Source of the DNA: Lachnospiraceae bacterium
GTDB taxonomy: Bacteria > Bacillota > Clostridia > Lachnospirales > Lachnospiraceae
Assembly: GCA_024693135.1 (NCBI GenBank)
Contig: JAILLN010000049.1
Location: forward strand, 124,001 to 188,000
Direction of reading: 5' to 3'
Length of the DNA: 64,000 bases
The position numbers and the translations under genes were made by a program. Under the pieces are notes generated by a model, which was not told the DNA's origin, ran no database searches, and saw only the letters and a program-made list of their open reading frames with translations. Of the stretch, positions 8,664-16,473 are shown one piece after another; position 1 is the first letter of the stretch; every line of letters starts with the position of its first letter.

Positions 8664-9728
8664 TCAATCATTCCTTAAGCTGCGGAAGAATGCGAATGCA
8701 TCCTCCTTTTCCTCCTTGCTCGCGACCTTGATGACCTCGCCTTCATCCACCCTGTAGCCCTGGGTCACCACCGGCACCTGATCCTTCAGGGCCGCCTCTG
8801 CCTTTGCCCTTGCTTCCTCATCTGCCCTGCGCAGGACCTCCTCCATGGCCTCATCATAGCCCGTGAGGCCCACGGCATAGGCCTTTGCATCAAATTTGAT
8901 GATATCCGTCACCTTTTCCCCGGTGCCCACAAATTTCACCGGGATGTCCAGCTCCTCCTCTATGGCAATGACGATGCCGCCCTTGGCGCTGCCGTCCAGC
9001 TTCGTCAGCACCACTCCGCTGACATCCGTGACCTCTTTGAATTCCTTCGCCTGCTCCCTGGCATTCTGGCCTGTGGCCGCATCCACCACCACCAGGGTTT
9101 CCTTTACGGCGCCGGGATATTCCTTCTGGATGATGCTGCCGATCTTCTTCAGCTCATTCATCAGGTTCTTTTTATTATGGAGCCTGCCGGCGGTATCCAC
9201 CAGAAGCACGTCCGTACCCCGGGCCTTCGCCGCCTGGATCGCATCAAAGACCACTGCCCCGGGATCGCCGCCCTCATTTCCCTTGATGATATCCACATCC
9301 GCTCGGTTTGCCCATTCGGTCAGCTGCTCGATGGCGGCGGCACGGAAGGTATCCGCGGCGGCCAGCATGACCTTCTTCCCCCGGGATTTATAGTAGTAGG
9401 CCAGCTTTCCGGCGCTGGTAGTCTTGCCTACCCCGTTTACGCCCACGATAAGGACGATGGACTTCTCCCGTTCAAAGGCATAGTCCTTTTCCTCTGTCAG
9501 GTCGTGTAAATGGGAGACGATGATCTCCTGCAGAAGCTTCTGGCAGCCGGAGGCATCGGTGAGCTTCTCCCTCCGTACTCCCTCCTTTAATTCCGCGATG
9601 ATCCCCTCTGTGGCAATAAAACCCACATCTCCCATAATGAGGGTTTCTTCCAGCTCCTCGTAAAAATCCTCCGTGATCTCGGTATGTCCGGAAAACAAAT
9701 TGGATAGTTTGGAAAATAGTCCTGCCAT
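8664..9728 (-). CDS. ftsY: Signal recognition particle receptor FtsY
   Basis: SRP receptor GTPase, 354 residues, with a short N-terminal region in place of the long acidic A domain of E. coli. N domain ~1-90; G domain with P-loop GVNGVGKT (~96-103), DTFRAAA, DTAGRLHNK and TKLDGSAKGG; membrane-binding amphipathic start MAGLFSKLSNLF. It follows smc with no gap (smc stop 9729, ftsY start 9728), the usual rnc-smc-ftsY order. It partners Ffh encoded 6 kb away. Confidence 0.98.
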   Translation of the reverse strand: MAGLFSKLSNLFSGHTEITEDFYEELEETLIMGDVGFIATEGIIAELKEGVRREKLTDASGCQKLLQEIIVSHLHDLTEEKDYAFEREKSIVLIVGVNGVGKTTSAGKLAYYYKSRGKKVMLAAADTFRAAAIEQLTEWANRADVDIIKGNEGGDPGAVVFDAIQAAKARGTDVLLVDTAGRLHNKKNLMNELKKIGSIIQKEYPGAVKETLVVVDAATGQNAREQAKEFKEVTDVSGVVLTKLDGSAKGGIVIAIEEELDIPVKFVGTGEKVTDIIKFDAKAYAVGLTGYDEAMEEVLRRADEEARAKAEAALKDQVPVVTQGYRVDEGEVIKVASKEEKEDAFAFFRSLRND

Positions 9729-12700
9729 TTATTTATATTCCTCATCGTTCAGATTGACTGCTACCTGTGTGGATACTCCCTTTTCCTGCATGGTGATGCC
9801 GTAAAGCCGGTCTGCCCGTGTCATGGTCCCCCTCCTGTGGGTGATCACGATGAACTGGGTATGCCTGGTCAGCTTCTTCAGATAGGAAGCAAACCGCTCC
9901 ACATTAGCCTCATCCAGCGCCGCCTCGATCTCATCCAGGAGGCAGAAGGGCGACGGCTTCATATTCTGGATGGCAAAGAGCAGGGCGATGGCGGTCAGGG
10001 CTTTTTCCCCGCCGGAAAGCTGCATCATGTTCTGCAGCTTTTTGCCGGGAGGCTGCGCCGTGATGGTGATGCCGGCCTCCAGGATATCCTCATCCTCCAC
10101 CAGCATGAGGGTTCCCTTGCCTCCGCCAAACATCTCCCGGAATACCACGTCAAACTGCTTCTGGATCTCCGCAAACTGCTCCGTGAACTGCTTGCGCATG
10201 GCCTCGTCCAGATCCCGGATGATGCCCTTCAGATCCTCCTCTGCCTTGATCAGGTCCTCCCTCTGGGTATTCATGAAGGTATAGCGCTCCATGAGCTCCC
10301 GGTATTCCTCGATGGCATTGACATTCACGTCCCCCAGCTGCCTCAGCTCTCCCTTAAGCCTTGTGGTCCCCTTTTTCATTTCCTCCAGGGAGCCTAAGGA
10401 TTCGTCCCTAAGAGCCCTGCTGTCCACCATGGTAAGCTCGTATTCGTCCCACATATAATTCGTAAGGCTCTCCGCCGAGGACTCCGTCTGCGCCTTCAGC
10501 GACTCCAGGCGGAATTTCTCCTTATCGAGCCCTGCCCTGCGGGACAGGATCTGGTCCTTTTCGTTATAGAGCTTCTGCTGAATCCTGGATGCCTCGTTCT
10601 TTTCCTCTTCCTTCTTTTTCAGCTCTTCCTTCTTTTCCACGCTGACATCATCCGCTGATTCCAGCGTAGCCTGAAGGGCCTTTATGCCCTCCTTTTTCTG
10701 GACGGCTTCCTCCGCGTTCCTTTCCAGGTTTTTCTTTATGGTCCCCCTTTCCGACAGAAGCCTTGCCTGCTCGCTTTCCACCCTTTCGATATTCTGTGCG
10801 GCAAACTCCTGCTGCTGCACAAACTGAGCCTCGCGCATGGTAAGCTCATTTACGGTCTTTCTCAGCTCTTCGCTTTCCTGATGGATCCTCTCCAGCTTTA
10901 AGGAAAGCACAGACGCCTCTTCATCCGCATTTTTTTCCTGCTCTACGGAAGCTTCCATCTCCCGGGAGTTCTCCTCCTGCTTCTTCTGGATCTCCCGGAT
11001 CTGTGCATCGATGCTGTCATGCTCCTGCCTAATCCCCGCCGCTCCGTTTGCGGCATCCTGCTTCCGGGCATTGGCGGCATCCAGGTTGATCTTTGCCGTA
11101 TTGAGCAGCAGCTGCTCCTTCCGGATCTGCTCCGTCTTCTCCTCATTGACGCTCCGAAGCTCAGTCCTCTGATCCCGGAGGTCTTCGATCTGCTTAAGGA
11201 CCTCATCCTTATCCTTCAAAAGCCGCTTTAATTCCAGGCCAAGCTCGTCGATCTCCCTCTGCCGCCCAAGGAGATTGCTGTTGTTCCGATAAGAGCCTCC
11301 GGAAATGGAGCCTCCCGGATTCAATGCTTCCCCGGCCAGGGTCACGATCCGCAGGGTAAACCGGAACTGCCTGGCTAAGCTTAAGGCGTTGTCGATATTG
11401 TCTACAATGATATAATTGCCTAAGAGGTTCTGGGCCACGATCCGGTACTGCTTTTCCACCCGGACCAGGGTATCCGCCATGCCGATCACGCCCTTTCCCT
11501 TCAGGGCATCCGGGGCATTGAAGTCCCGCTTCTGGATGGAGCTTAGGGGAAGGAAGGTAACCCGGCCGGCCCGTTCCTTCTTAAGAAATTCGATCATCTT
11601 CTTTGCCGTGGCATCATCCTTTACCACCACGTTCTGGAGGTTCGCCCCCAGGGCAGTTTCGATGGCCGTCTCATATTCTCCGTCCACCTTGATCAGATCC
11701 GCCACCACTCCGCATACTCCCTGGGAACGGTGCTCCATCACCTGGCGCACGGCATGGCCGTAGCCCTCGTAGCGCTCTGCGATGTTTCTCAGGGATTCCA
11801 GCCTGGTCTTCTTCTCGCGGTATTCGCCGTCAAGGCTCCTTTCCTTTGCATCCGCCTCCTCAAGCTTTTCCCTCATTTCCGCAAGCTTCTGCTCTCCCGA
11901 GGCGATCTCCTCATCGAGAGCCCGGATGGCCCCGCTGACCTGCTTCAGCTCGTTCTCGTATTTTTCAATGGTCTCATCCTGGGAAGCCTCCTCGCTCTTT
12001 TGCTGAAGCAGCCTGGAGGTAAGCTCTGCCTTATGGATCTCGGCCTGCTCCAGCATGGTCTTGAGCCGCTCTGCTTCCGCTTTGATGGCGCCCCGGTTTT
12101 CGATGGTATCTAAGACCTGCTTCTTCTTTTCCACCACGGCCCGGTTCAGCTCCTCGATCTGCCGGTCCACCATCTGGAGCTCTTCCTTGGAATCCTTTCC
12201 GGATTCGCCGGCTTCCCTCACCTTTTTATCGATGTCTGCCTTGCTTTCTTTTTTCAGGATCAAGTCCTTTTCATGGGCTTCGATCCCTTCATTGACATCC
12301 TTCAGCCTGGTTTCAAAATGCTCATTGCTGTTTTCGATGGAATGGATCTGCTCCGTAAGCACCTGGATCTGGGCATCGATCTTTCCCTTCTGCACGGTGG
12401 TATCGGAGATGTCCGTCCGCATGCGGTCGATCTCATTGGCCAGCGACTCGATCCGGGCACTGGCCTCGTCATACTTTTTCCGGCTGTCTTCTATCTCTAA
12501 GTCCACGGTCTGGATATCCCGGAGCACGTCCTCCATCTTCTGCCCCAGCTCCGCGGCCCTCTTTTCGAGCTTTTCCGATTCCAAAAGAAAGACATTGACG
12601 TCCAATGCCTTCAGCTCTTCCTTCTTTTTTAGGTAGATCTTTGCGGATTCCGCCTGCTTTTCCAGCGGACCCACCCTGCCCTCCACCTCGGACAGGATAT

Positions 12701-13277
12701 CATTTAAGCGAAGGAGGTTTGCCTTTTCGGACTCCAGCTTTTTCAAGGCCGTATCCTTCCGCTTCTTGAACTTGACGATGCCCGCCGCCTCGTCAAAAAG
12801 CTCCCTCCTCTCCTCCGGCTTTCCGGACAGGATCTTGTCGATCTGTCCCTGGCCGATGATGGAATAGCCCTCCTTCCCGATGCCGGTATCGTAAAAAAGC
12901 TCGTGGATATCCTTCAGCCGGCATTCATTGCCGTTCAGGAGGTATTCACTTTCCCCGCTGCGGTATACCCTTCTTGTGACGGTCACCTCGTCAAAGTCGG
13001 CCGCCAGCGCCCTGTCCGAATTCTCGATGCAAAGCGACACATAGGCATAGCCCATGGGCTTACGGATCTCAGTACCCGAAAAGATCACGTCCTGCATGGA
13101 GGAGCCCCGGAGCTGTCTGGCGCTCTGCTCCCCCAGCACCCAGCGGACGGCATCCGCCACGTTGCTCTTGCCGGATCCGTTGGGTCCCACGATCCCCGTG
13201 ATCCCATTTAAAAATTCCATCCGGATCTTGTCCGCAAAGGACTTGAATCCATGGATCTCAATGCTCTTTAAATACAT
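9729..13277 (-). CDS. smc: Chromosome segregation ATPase SMC
   Basis: 1182-residue condensin ATPase. Walker A GPNGSGKS at 31-38, Q-loop region with GQGQID, two long coiled coils, a hinge around 505-660 (GVCGVVADLI, then GGSISGGSYR), a C-terminal signature motif QLSGGEKALTAIALLFA and Walker B FCLLDEIEAALD. It forms the ring with ScpA/ScpB (not encoded here) that compacts and resolves replicated chromosomes. Two bases separate it from rnc upstream, and it abuts ftsY downstream. Confidence 0.98.
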   Translation of the reverse strand: MYLKSIEIHGFKSFADKIRMEFLNGITGIVGPNGSGKSNVADAVRWVLGEQSARQLRGSSMQDVIFSGTEIRKPMGYAYVSLCIENSDRALAADFDEVTVTRRVYRSGESEYLLNGNECRLKDIHELFYDTGIGKEGYSIIGQGQIDKILSGKPEERRELFDEAAGIVKFKKRKDTALKKLESEKANLLRLNDILSEVEGRVGPLEKQAESAKIYLKKKEELKALDVNVFLLESEKLEKRAAELGQKMEDVLRDIQTVDLEIEDSRKKYDEASARIESLANEIDRMRTDISDTTVQKGKIDAQIQVLTEQIHSIENSNEHFETRLKDVNEGIEAHEKDLILKKESKADIDKKVREAGESGKDSKEELQMVDRQIEELNRAVVEKKKQVLDTIENRGAIKAEAERLKTMLEQAEIHKAELTSRLLQQKSEEASQDETIEKYENELKQVSGAIRALDEEIASGEQKLAEMREKLEEADAKERSLDGEYREKKTRLESLRNIAERYEGYGHAVRQVMEHRSQGVCGVVADLIKVDGEYETAIETALGANLQNVVVKDDATAKKMIEFLKKERAGRVTFLPLSSIQKRDFNAPDALKGKGVIGMADTLVRVEKQYRIVAQNLLGNYIIVDNIDNALSLARQFRFTLRIVTLAGEALNPGGSISGGSYRNNSNLLGRQREIDELGLELKRLLKDKDEVLKQIEDLRDQRTELRSVNEEKTEQIRKEQLLLNTAKINLDAANARKQDAANGAAGIRQEHDSIDAQIREIQKKQEENSREMEASVEQEKNADEEASVLSLKLERIHQESEELRKTVNELTMREAQFVQQQEFAAQNIERVESEQARLLSERGTIKKNLERNAEEAVQKKEGIKALQATLESADDVSVEKKEELKKKEEEKNEASRIQQKLYNEKDQILSRRAGLDKEKFRLESLKAQTESSAESLTNYMWDEYELTMVDSRALRDESLGSLEEMKKGTTRLKGELRQLGDVNVNAIEEYRELMERYTFMNTQREDLIKAEEDLKGIIRDLDEAMRKQFTEQFAEIQKQFDVVFREMFGGGKGTLMLVEDEDILEAGITITAQPPGKKLQNMMQLSGGEKALTAIALLFAIQNMKPSPFCLLDEIEAALDEANVERFASYLKKLTRHTQFIVITHRRGTMTRADRLYGITMQEKGVSTQVAVNLNDEEYK

Positions 13278-13279
13278 CC

Positions 13280-13999
13280 TTATTCTTCCAAACCCATTGA
13301 TTTCAATGCAAAATAGGCGGCATGCTGTTCCGCCGCTTTTTTCGTCCTGCCCTTTCCCCGGCCTTTCTCTTCGCCGCCCACCAGAGCCCTCATCTCATAT
13401 TCCTTCTCATGATCCGGCCCCTTCTCGCTCACCAGCTCATAGGAAAGCGCAAGACCCTCTTTCTGTGCATAGGACTGCAATATGGACTTGCTGTCCACAA
13501 ACAGGCTCTTTTCCCTGTAGTCATTGAGCACGTAACGCTTGATGAATTCCCTGGCCGGCTCGATCCCCCCGTCCAGGTACAGCGCCCCGATCACGGCCTC
13601 AAACACATCCGATACGATAGAGTCGTGATAGCGGCTTCCGATCTTTTCCTCCCCCCGGCCAAGAAGGATATATTTACTCAGGTCAAGCTGCTTCGCGCAT
13701 AGAGCCAGGGTCTGCTCGCAGACCAGGGATGCCCGGAGCTTTGTCATCTCTCCCTCGTTCATCTCCCTGCGTGTGCGGAAAAGATAATCGCTGACCACAA
13801 ATTCCAGCACCGCATCCCCCAGGAATTCCTGCCTCTCATAATGCTCTGTCCGGTTGATGGTACGCTCATTGATCAGGGAAGCATGGGTAAGGGCCGTGAT
13901 CAAGAGGCTGCGGTCCTTAAAATGCCATCCCGTCTTTTCCATCAGCTCTTCCAGCCGTTCATTTCCCCCCATAGCATACTCCGTTTCAGGGTTTTTCAT
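13280..13999 (-). CDS. rnc: Ribonuclease III
   Basis: Double-strand-specific endoribonuclease that processes rRNA precursors. The RNase III signature is present as ERQEFLGDAVLEFVVSDYLF, with the second catalytic Glu in SDVFEAVIGALYLDGG; a C-terminal dsRNA-binding domain (ILQSYAQKEG ... KKAAEQHAA) follows. Two starts are possible: ATG 13999 has AAAGG touching it, while ATG 13972 (MGGNERLEEL) has GGAG at a 7-nt spacing and gives the usual family N-terminus. The acpP terminator lies between it and acpP, yet no clear promoter was seen. Confidence 0.97.
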   Translation of the reverse strand: MKNPETEYAMGGNERLEELMEKTGWHFKDRSLLITALTHASLINERTINRTEHYERQEFLGDAVLEFVVSDYLFRTRREMNEGEMTKLRASLVCEQTLALCAKQLDLSKYILLGRGEEKIGSRYHDSIVSDVFEAVIGALYLDGGIEPAREFIKRYVLNDYREKSLFVDSKSILQSYAQKEGLALSYELVSEKGPDHEKEYEMRALVGGEEKGRGKGRTKKAAEQHAAYFALKSMGLEE

Positions 14000-14045
14000 C
14001 CTTTCGCTTTTTCCCGGGCTTCATCCGTGTGCCGGCATCCTTCCC

Positions 14046-14075
14046 GGAAAAAAAAGCCGGCCTTTAAGCCGGCTT
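14046..14075 (-). terminator. Intrinsic terminator after acpP
   Basis: On the minus strand an 8-bp stem (14075-14068 with 14061-14054, core GCCGGC) with a 6-nt loop is followed by eight T residues. It separates plsX-acpP from rnc-smc-ftsY, so the downstream genes need read-through or a promoter I could not identify. Confidence 0.85.
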
Positions 14076-14095
14076 GAAAACGCCCACTGTGTTTT

Positions 14096-14329
14096 TTAAT
14101 GCTCCTTCGCCGCCTTGATCTGGTTTACGGCATCGCCCACCGTCGAGATCTTCTCTACCTCATCGGTATCGATGGTGATCTCAAACTCCTGCTCGATCCC
14201 CATGATGATCTGGAATACATCCAGGCTGTCTGCCCCCAGGTCATCCATGAAGGTAGTCTCCATGGTGATCTCGTTGGGATCCACGCTCAGCACCTCTGCA
14301 ATGATTTCTTTCAGTTTTTCTAATTCCAT
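14096..14329 (-). CDS. acpP: Acyl carrier protein
   Basis: 77-residue acidic helical carrier of fatty acid synthesis. The phosphopantetheine attachment Ser35 is in DDLGADSLDVFQIIM. The length, charge and start (GGAGG upstream of 14329) are typical. It follows plsX by 28 bases; together they link acyl-ACP supply to phospholipid synthesis. A strong terminator follows it. Confidence 0.97.
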   Translation of the reverse strand: MELEKLKEIIAEVLSVDPNEITMETTFMDDLGADSLDVFQIIMGIEQEFEITIDTDEVEKISTVGDAVNQIKAAKEH

Positions 14330-14357
14330 ATTTGCACCTCCAAATTAATATCCCTTA

Positions 14358-15368
14358 TCATGCTTCCGGATCCAGACGTTCCCTGATCCTCTCCCCGATC
14401 CGTTCTTCCTTGAATGTAATGCACTGGATGATGGAATTCCTGACTTCCTTGCGCTTCGCATTCCCATGCGTCTTGACCACCAGGCCCTTAAGCCCCAGAA
14501 GCGGCGCCCCGCCGTATTCCGTGGCATCAAATTTCTTCAGGGTCTGCTTCAGGCTTCCCTTGATGAGGAGAGCCCCGATCTTTGTCTTGAGGGAGCTCAT
14601 CATGGACTTTTTGATCTCGGAGAGCAGGACGCTCCCCACGCCTTCATACATCTTCAGGGCCACATTGCCGGCAAAGGCTTCGCATACGATCACGTCCGCG
14701 CCCCCCGCCGCGATATCCCTGGCCTCGATGGAGCCCGTGAAGTTAATGTCCGGGCAGGCCTTGAGCAGGGGATAGGATTCCTTTACCAGGGCATTGCCCT
14801 TCTCCTCCTCGGCTCCGATATTGAGGATGGCGACCCGGGGATTCTTTACCCCCAATACATGCTCCATATAGATGGCGCCCATCTTCGCAAACTGCAGCAG
14901 ATGGGAGGGTCTCGCGTCTACATTTGCCCCGCAGTCCACCAGCAGGGAGACTCCCTTTGCCGTAGGGATCAGGGGAGCCAGCGGCGGACGCTCCACTCCC
15001 TTGATCCGGCCAGCGATCAGCTGCCCGCCCACAAGGATCGCACCGGAGCTGCCGGCCGACACAAAGGCATCGCATTCTCCGCTTTTGACCAGATTAAGCC
15101 CTACCACGATGGACGAATCCTTCTTTTTCCGGATGGCCATCACCGGGGCTTCATTTGGATCTATGACCTCCGTGGAATCCACCTGGATGATCCTGTCTGC
15201 CGGGTAATCCTTCCCCTGAAGCTCTGCCGCCACCTTCTCATGGTCTCCCACGAGATGGACTACGATATTGTCCCTTTCGTTGACGGCAAGAAGCGCACCC
15301 GCTACGATTTCTCCGGGGGAATGGTCTCCTCCCATGGCATCCAGCGCCACATGGACTGTTTCAGACAT
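14358..15368 (-). CDS. plsX: Phosphate acyltransferase PlsX
   Basis: PlsX converts acyl-ACP to acyl-phosphate for PlsY in phosphatidic acid synthesis. The N-terminus VALDAMGGDHSP and later motifs ALGNIGAEEEKG-like and CEAFAGNVALK match the family; 336 residues is normal. The frame stays open further upstream, but ATG 15368 gives the canonical N-terminus and has GGGGAGG upstream, and the promoter at 15399-15427 lies before it. No FapR-type operator was recognised. Unusually, rpmF is not upstream in the same operon but divergent. Confidence 0.97.
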   Translation of the reverse strand: MSETVHVALDAMGGDHSPGEIVAGALLAVNERDNIVVHLVGDHEKVAAELQGKDYPADRIIQVDSTEVIDPNEAPVMAIRKKKDSSIVVGLNLVKSGECDAFVSAGSSGAILVGGQLIAGRIKGVERPPLAPLIPTAKGVSLLVDCGANVDARPSHLLQFAKMGAIYMEHVLGVKNPRVAILNIGAEEEKGNALVKESYPLLKACPDINFTGSIEARDIAAGGADVIVCEAFAGNVALKMYEGVGSVLLSEIKKSMMSSLKTKIGALLIKGSLKQTLKKFDATEYGGAPLLGLKGLVVKTHGNAKRKEVRNSIIQCITFKEERIGERIRERLDPEA

Positions 15369-15398
15369 TTTTCTCTCCCCTCCCCTTAAACACAATCC

Positions 15399-15427
15399 AC
15401 TATACAAGACAGCCGCGAAAAAATCAA
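15399..15427 (-). promoter_or_regulatory. Promoter of plsX-acpP
   Basis: On the minus strand TTGATT (15427-15422), 17-bp spacer, TATAGT (15404-15399). The expected start site is near 15392, about 24 nt before plsX. It faces away from the small-ORF promoter at 15434-15462; the two -35 boxes are only 6 bp apart. Confidence 0.75.
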
Positions 15428-15433
15428 CAATAA

Positions 15434-15462
15434 TTGCTTTTATCTGCAAAACGCCGTATAAT
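15434..15462 (+). promoter_or_regulatory. Promoter of the small ORF at 15473
   Basis: TTGCTT (15434-15439), 17-bp spacer, TATAAT (15457-15462). The predicted start site, near 15469, lies only about 4 nt before the ATG at 15473, and no Shine-Dalgarno precedes that ATG, so the mRNA would be essentially leaderless. Confidence 0.6.
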
Positions 15463-15472
15463 CTCTTTCGTT

Positions 15473-15661
15473 ATGGCACAGAAGATCCGATTTGATTCTG
15501 CTTTCACAAAGCAGCTTTATATAGAGGTTTCCGCGATCCAGGACATGAGCTCCATCAACCGCCCCTATATCCGGAGGGATTACATGTGGGAGGTATGGCA
15601 GCAGGTCTACAAATCCAATTTCGGCTGCACCCGCCACTTCCTCCTGCCGCGGGAGAAATAA
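15473..15661 (+). CDS. Small protein of unknown function (62 aa), probably leaderless
   Basis: I do not recognise this protein. From ATG 15473 it encodes 62 residues, basic and aromatic-rich, starting MAQKIRFDSAFTKQLYIE and ending CTRHFLLPREK. Codon use, with many C/G third positions, resembles neighbouring real genes. There is no membrane segment or signal peptide and only one cysteine. It has its own consensus-like promoter but no ribosome binding site. It sits between divergent plsX and rpmF, where many clostridia carry the DUF177 gene; it does not resemble DUF177. It could be a non-coding leader transcript instead. Confidence 0.55.
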   Translation: MAQKIRFDSAFTKQLYIEVSAIQDMSSINRPYIRRDYMWEVWQQVYKSNFGCTRHFLLPREK

Positions 15662-15678
15662 CTTCCATAAATAAACGG

Positions 15679-15708
15679 TTGACAAGCAGGGCGTACGGGC
15701 GGTATAAT
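15679..15708 (+). promoter_or_regulatory. Consensus promoter of rpmF
   Basis: TTGACA (15679-15684), 18-bp spacer, TATAAT (15703-15708): both hexamers are perfect sigma-A consensus, as expected for a highly expressed ribosomal protein. The leader is about 55 nt and carries an AAGGAGG Shine-Dalgarno at 15755-15761. Confidence 0.88.
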
Positions 15709-15768
15709 CTTTCTTGCCGTGCGATCAAGCCACGGCGGTTTATATGGTGGAGATAAGGAGGTGGGAAT

Positions 15769-15948
15769 ATGTCGATTTGCCCTAAAAATAAATCATCCAA
15801 GGCACGCAGGGATTCCAGGAGAGCAAACTGGAAGATGGCTCCGATGAATTTTGTCCGGTGTCCGAAATGCAACGCATTGATGCTTTCTCACAGGATGTGC
15901 AAAAATTGCGGCACCTACAATAAAAAAGAGATCCTGTCCATGGATTGA
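15769..15948 (+). CDS. rpmF: 50S ribosomal protein bL32
   Basis: 59-residue zinc-ribbon ribosomal protein. It begins MSICPKNKSSKARRDSRRAN and carries the four zinc-binding cysteines as CPKC (31-34) and CKNC (44-47), so this is the C+ zinc-binding form. AAGGAGG lies 7 nt before the ATG. The monocistronic unit has a consensus promoter upstream and a terminator directly downstream. In most Bacillota rpmF precedes plsX in one operon; here it is divergent from plsX with a small ORF between. Confidence 0.97.
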   Translation: MSICPKNKSSKARRDSRRANWKMAPMNFVRCPKCNALMLSHRMCKNCGTYNKKEILSMD

Positions 15949-15970
15949 TCAAAAAACGAAGAAACAAAAG

Positions 15971-16000
15971 CGGATGGCGAAAAGCCATCCGTTTTATTTT
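15971..16000 (+). terminator. Bidirectional intrinsic terminator between rpmF and the VanZ gene
   Basis: An 8-bp stem CGGATGGC / GCCATCCG (15971-15978, 15984-15991) with a 5-nt loop is followed by TTTTATTTT on the plus strand, ending rpmF. Read on the minus strand the same hairpin is followed by CTTTTG, so it may also end the aspS-vanZ operon. The VanZ stop codon (15994-15996) lies inside the plus-strand U-tract. Confidence 0.85.
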
Positions 16001-16473
16001 GCTCTTTTTCTTTCCATAAGAAACAGGATGATAAAAGCGATGAACACCCCCAGGCTGTCGATCCCCACATCCATGACCATGCCGGAGCGCCCCGGCACGA
16101 AAAGCTGGTGCAGCTCATCGCTTGCGGCATAAAGGATGCAGATAAGGGCGGATACAAAAGACGCTTTTTTTAATGTATTTCCCAGGCTTCTTAAGGCATG
16201 CCGCCAAAGGATAAAGAGCACGGCATATTCCGTCATATGGGCCAGCTTCCTTAAGACCGGCTCCAGCCTGGCGGAAAGGAGCACCCTCGCAGTCTGGTCC
16301 AGAAAGAGGAAGCGGCCCGCCACGCTCACCAGCATATCCGCCAGGGTCGAGCTCTGCCTGGTGGAGCTGTCCGATGGCATGGCGGAAAAAAGAAAGATCA
16401 GGGCCATCCAGGCCAGGGGCGGCAGAAGCCGCAGGAGCTTAGTCTTTCTCTGGGACGACTGCAATATGGACAT
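15994..16473 (-). CDS. VanZ-family membrane protein
   Basis: 159-residue integral membrane protein with about four hydrophobic segments. VanZ-family marks are visible: FSAMPSDSS, RKLAHMTEYAVLF and SDELHQLFVPGRSG with the following DVGID. VanZ itself gives low-level teicoplanin resistance, but most chromosomal members have no known function. It overlaps the 3' end of aspS by 35 bases, an unusually long overlap, so it is translated from within the aspS tail as the last gene of that operon. Confidence 0.9.
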   Translation of the reverse strand: MSILQSSQRKTKLLRLLPPLAWMALIFLFSAMPSDSSTRQSSTLADMLVSVAGRFLFLDQTARVLLSARLEPVLRKLAHMTEYAVLFILWRHALRSLGNTLKKASFVSALICILYAASDELHQLFVPGRSGMVMDVGIDSLGVFIAFIILFLMERKRAK

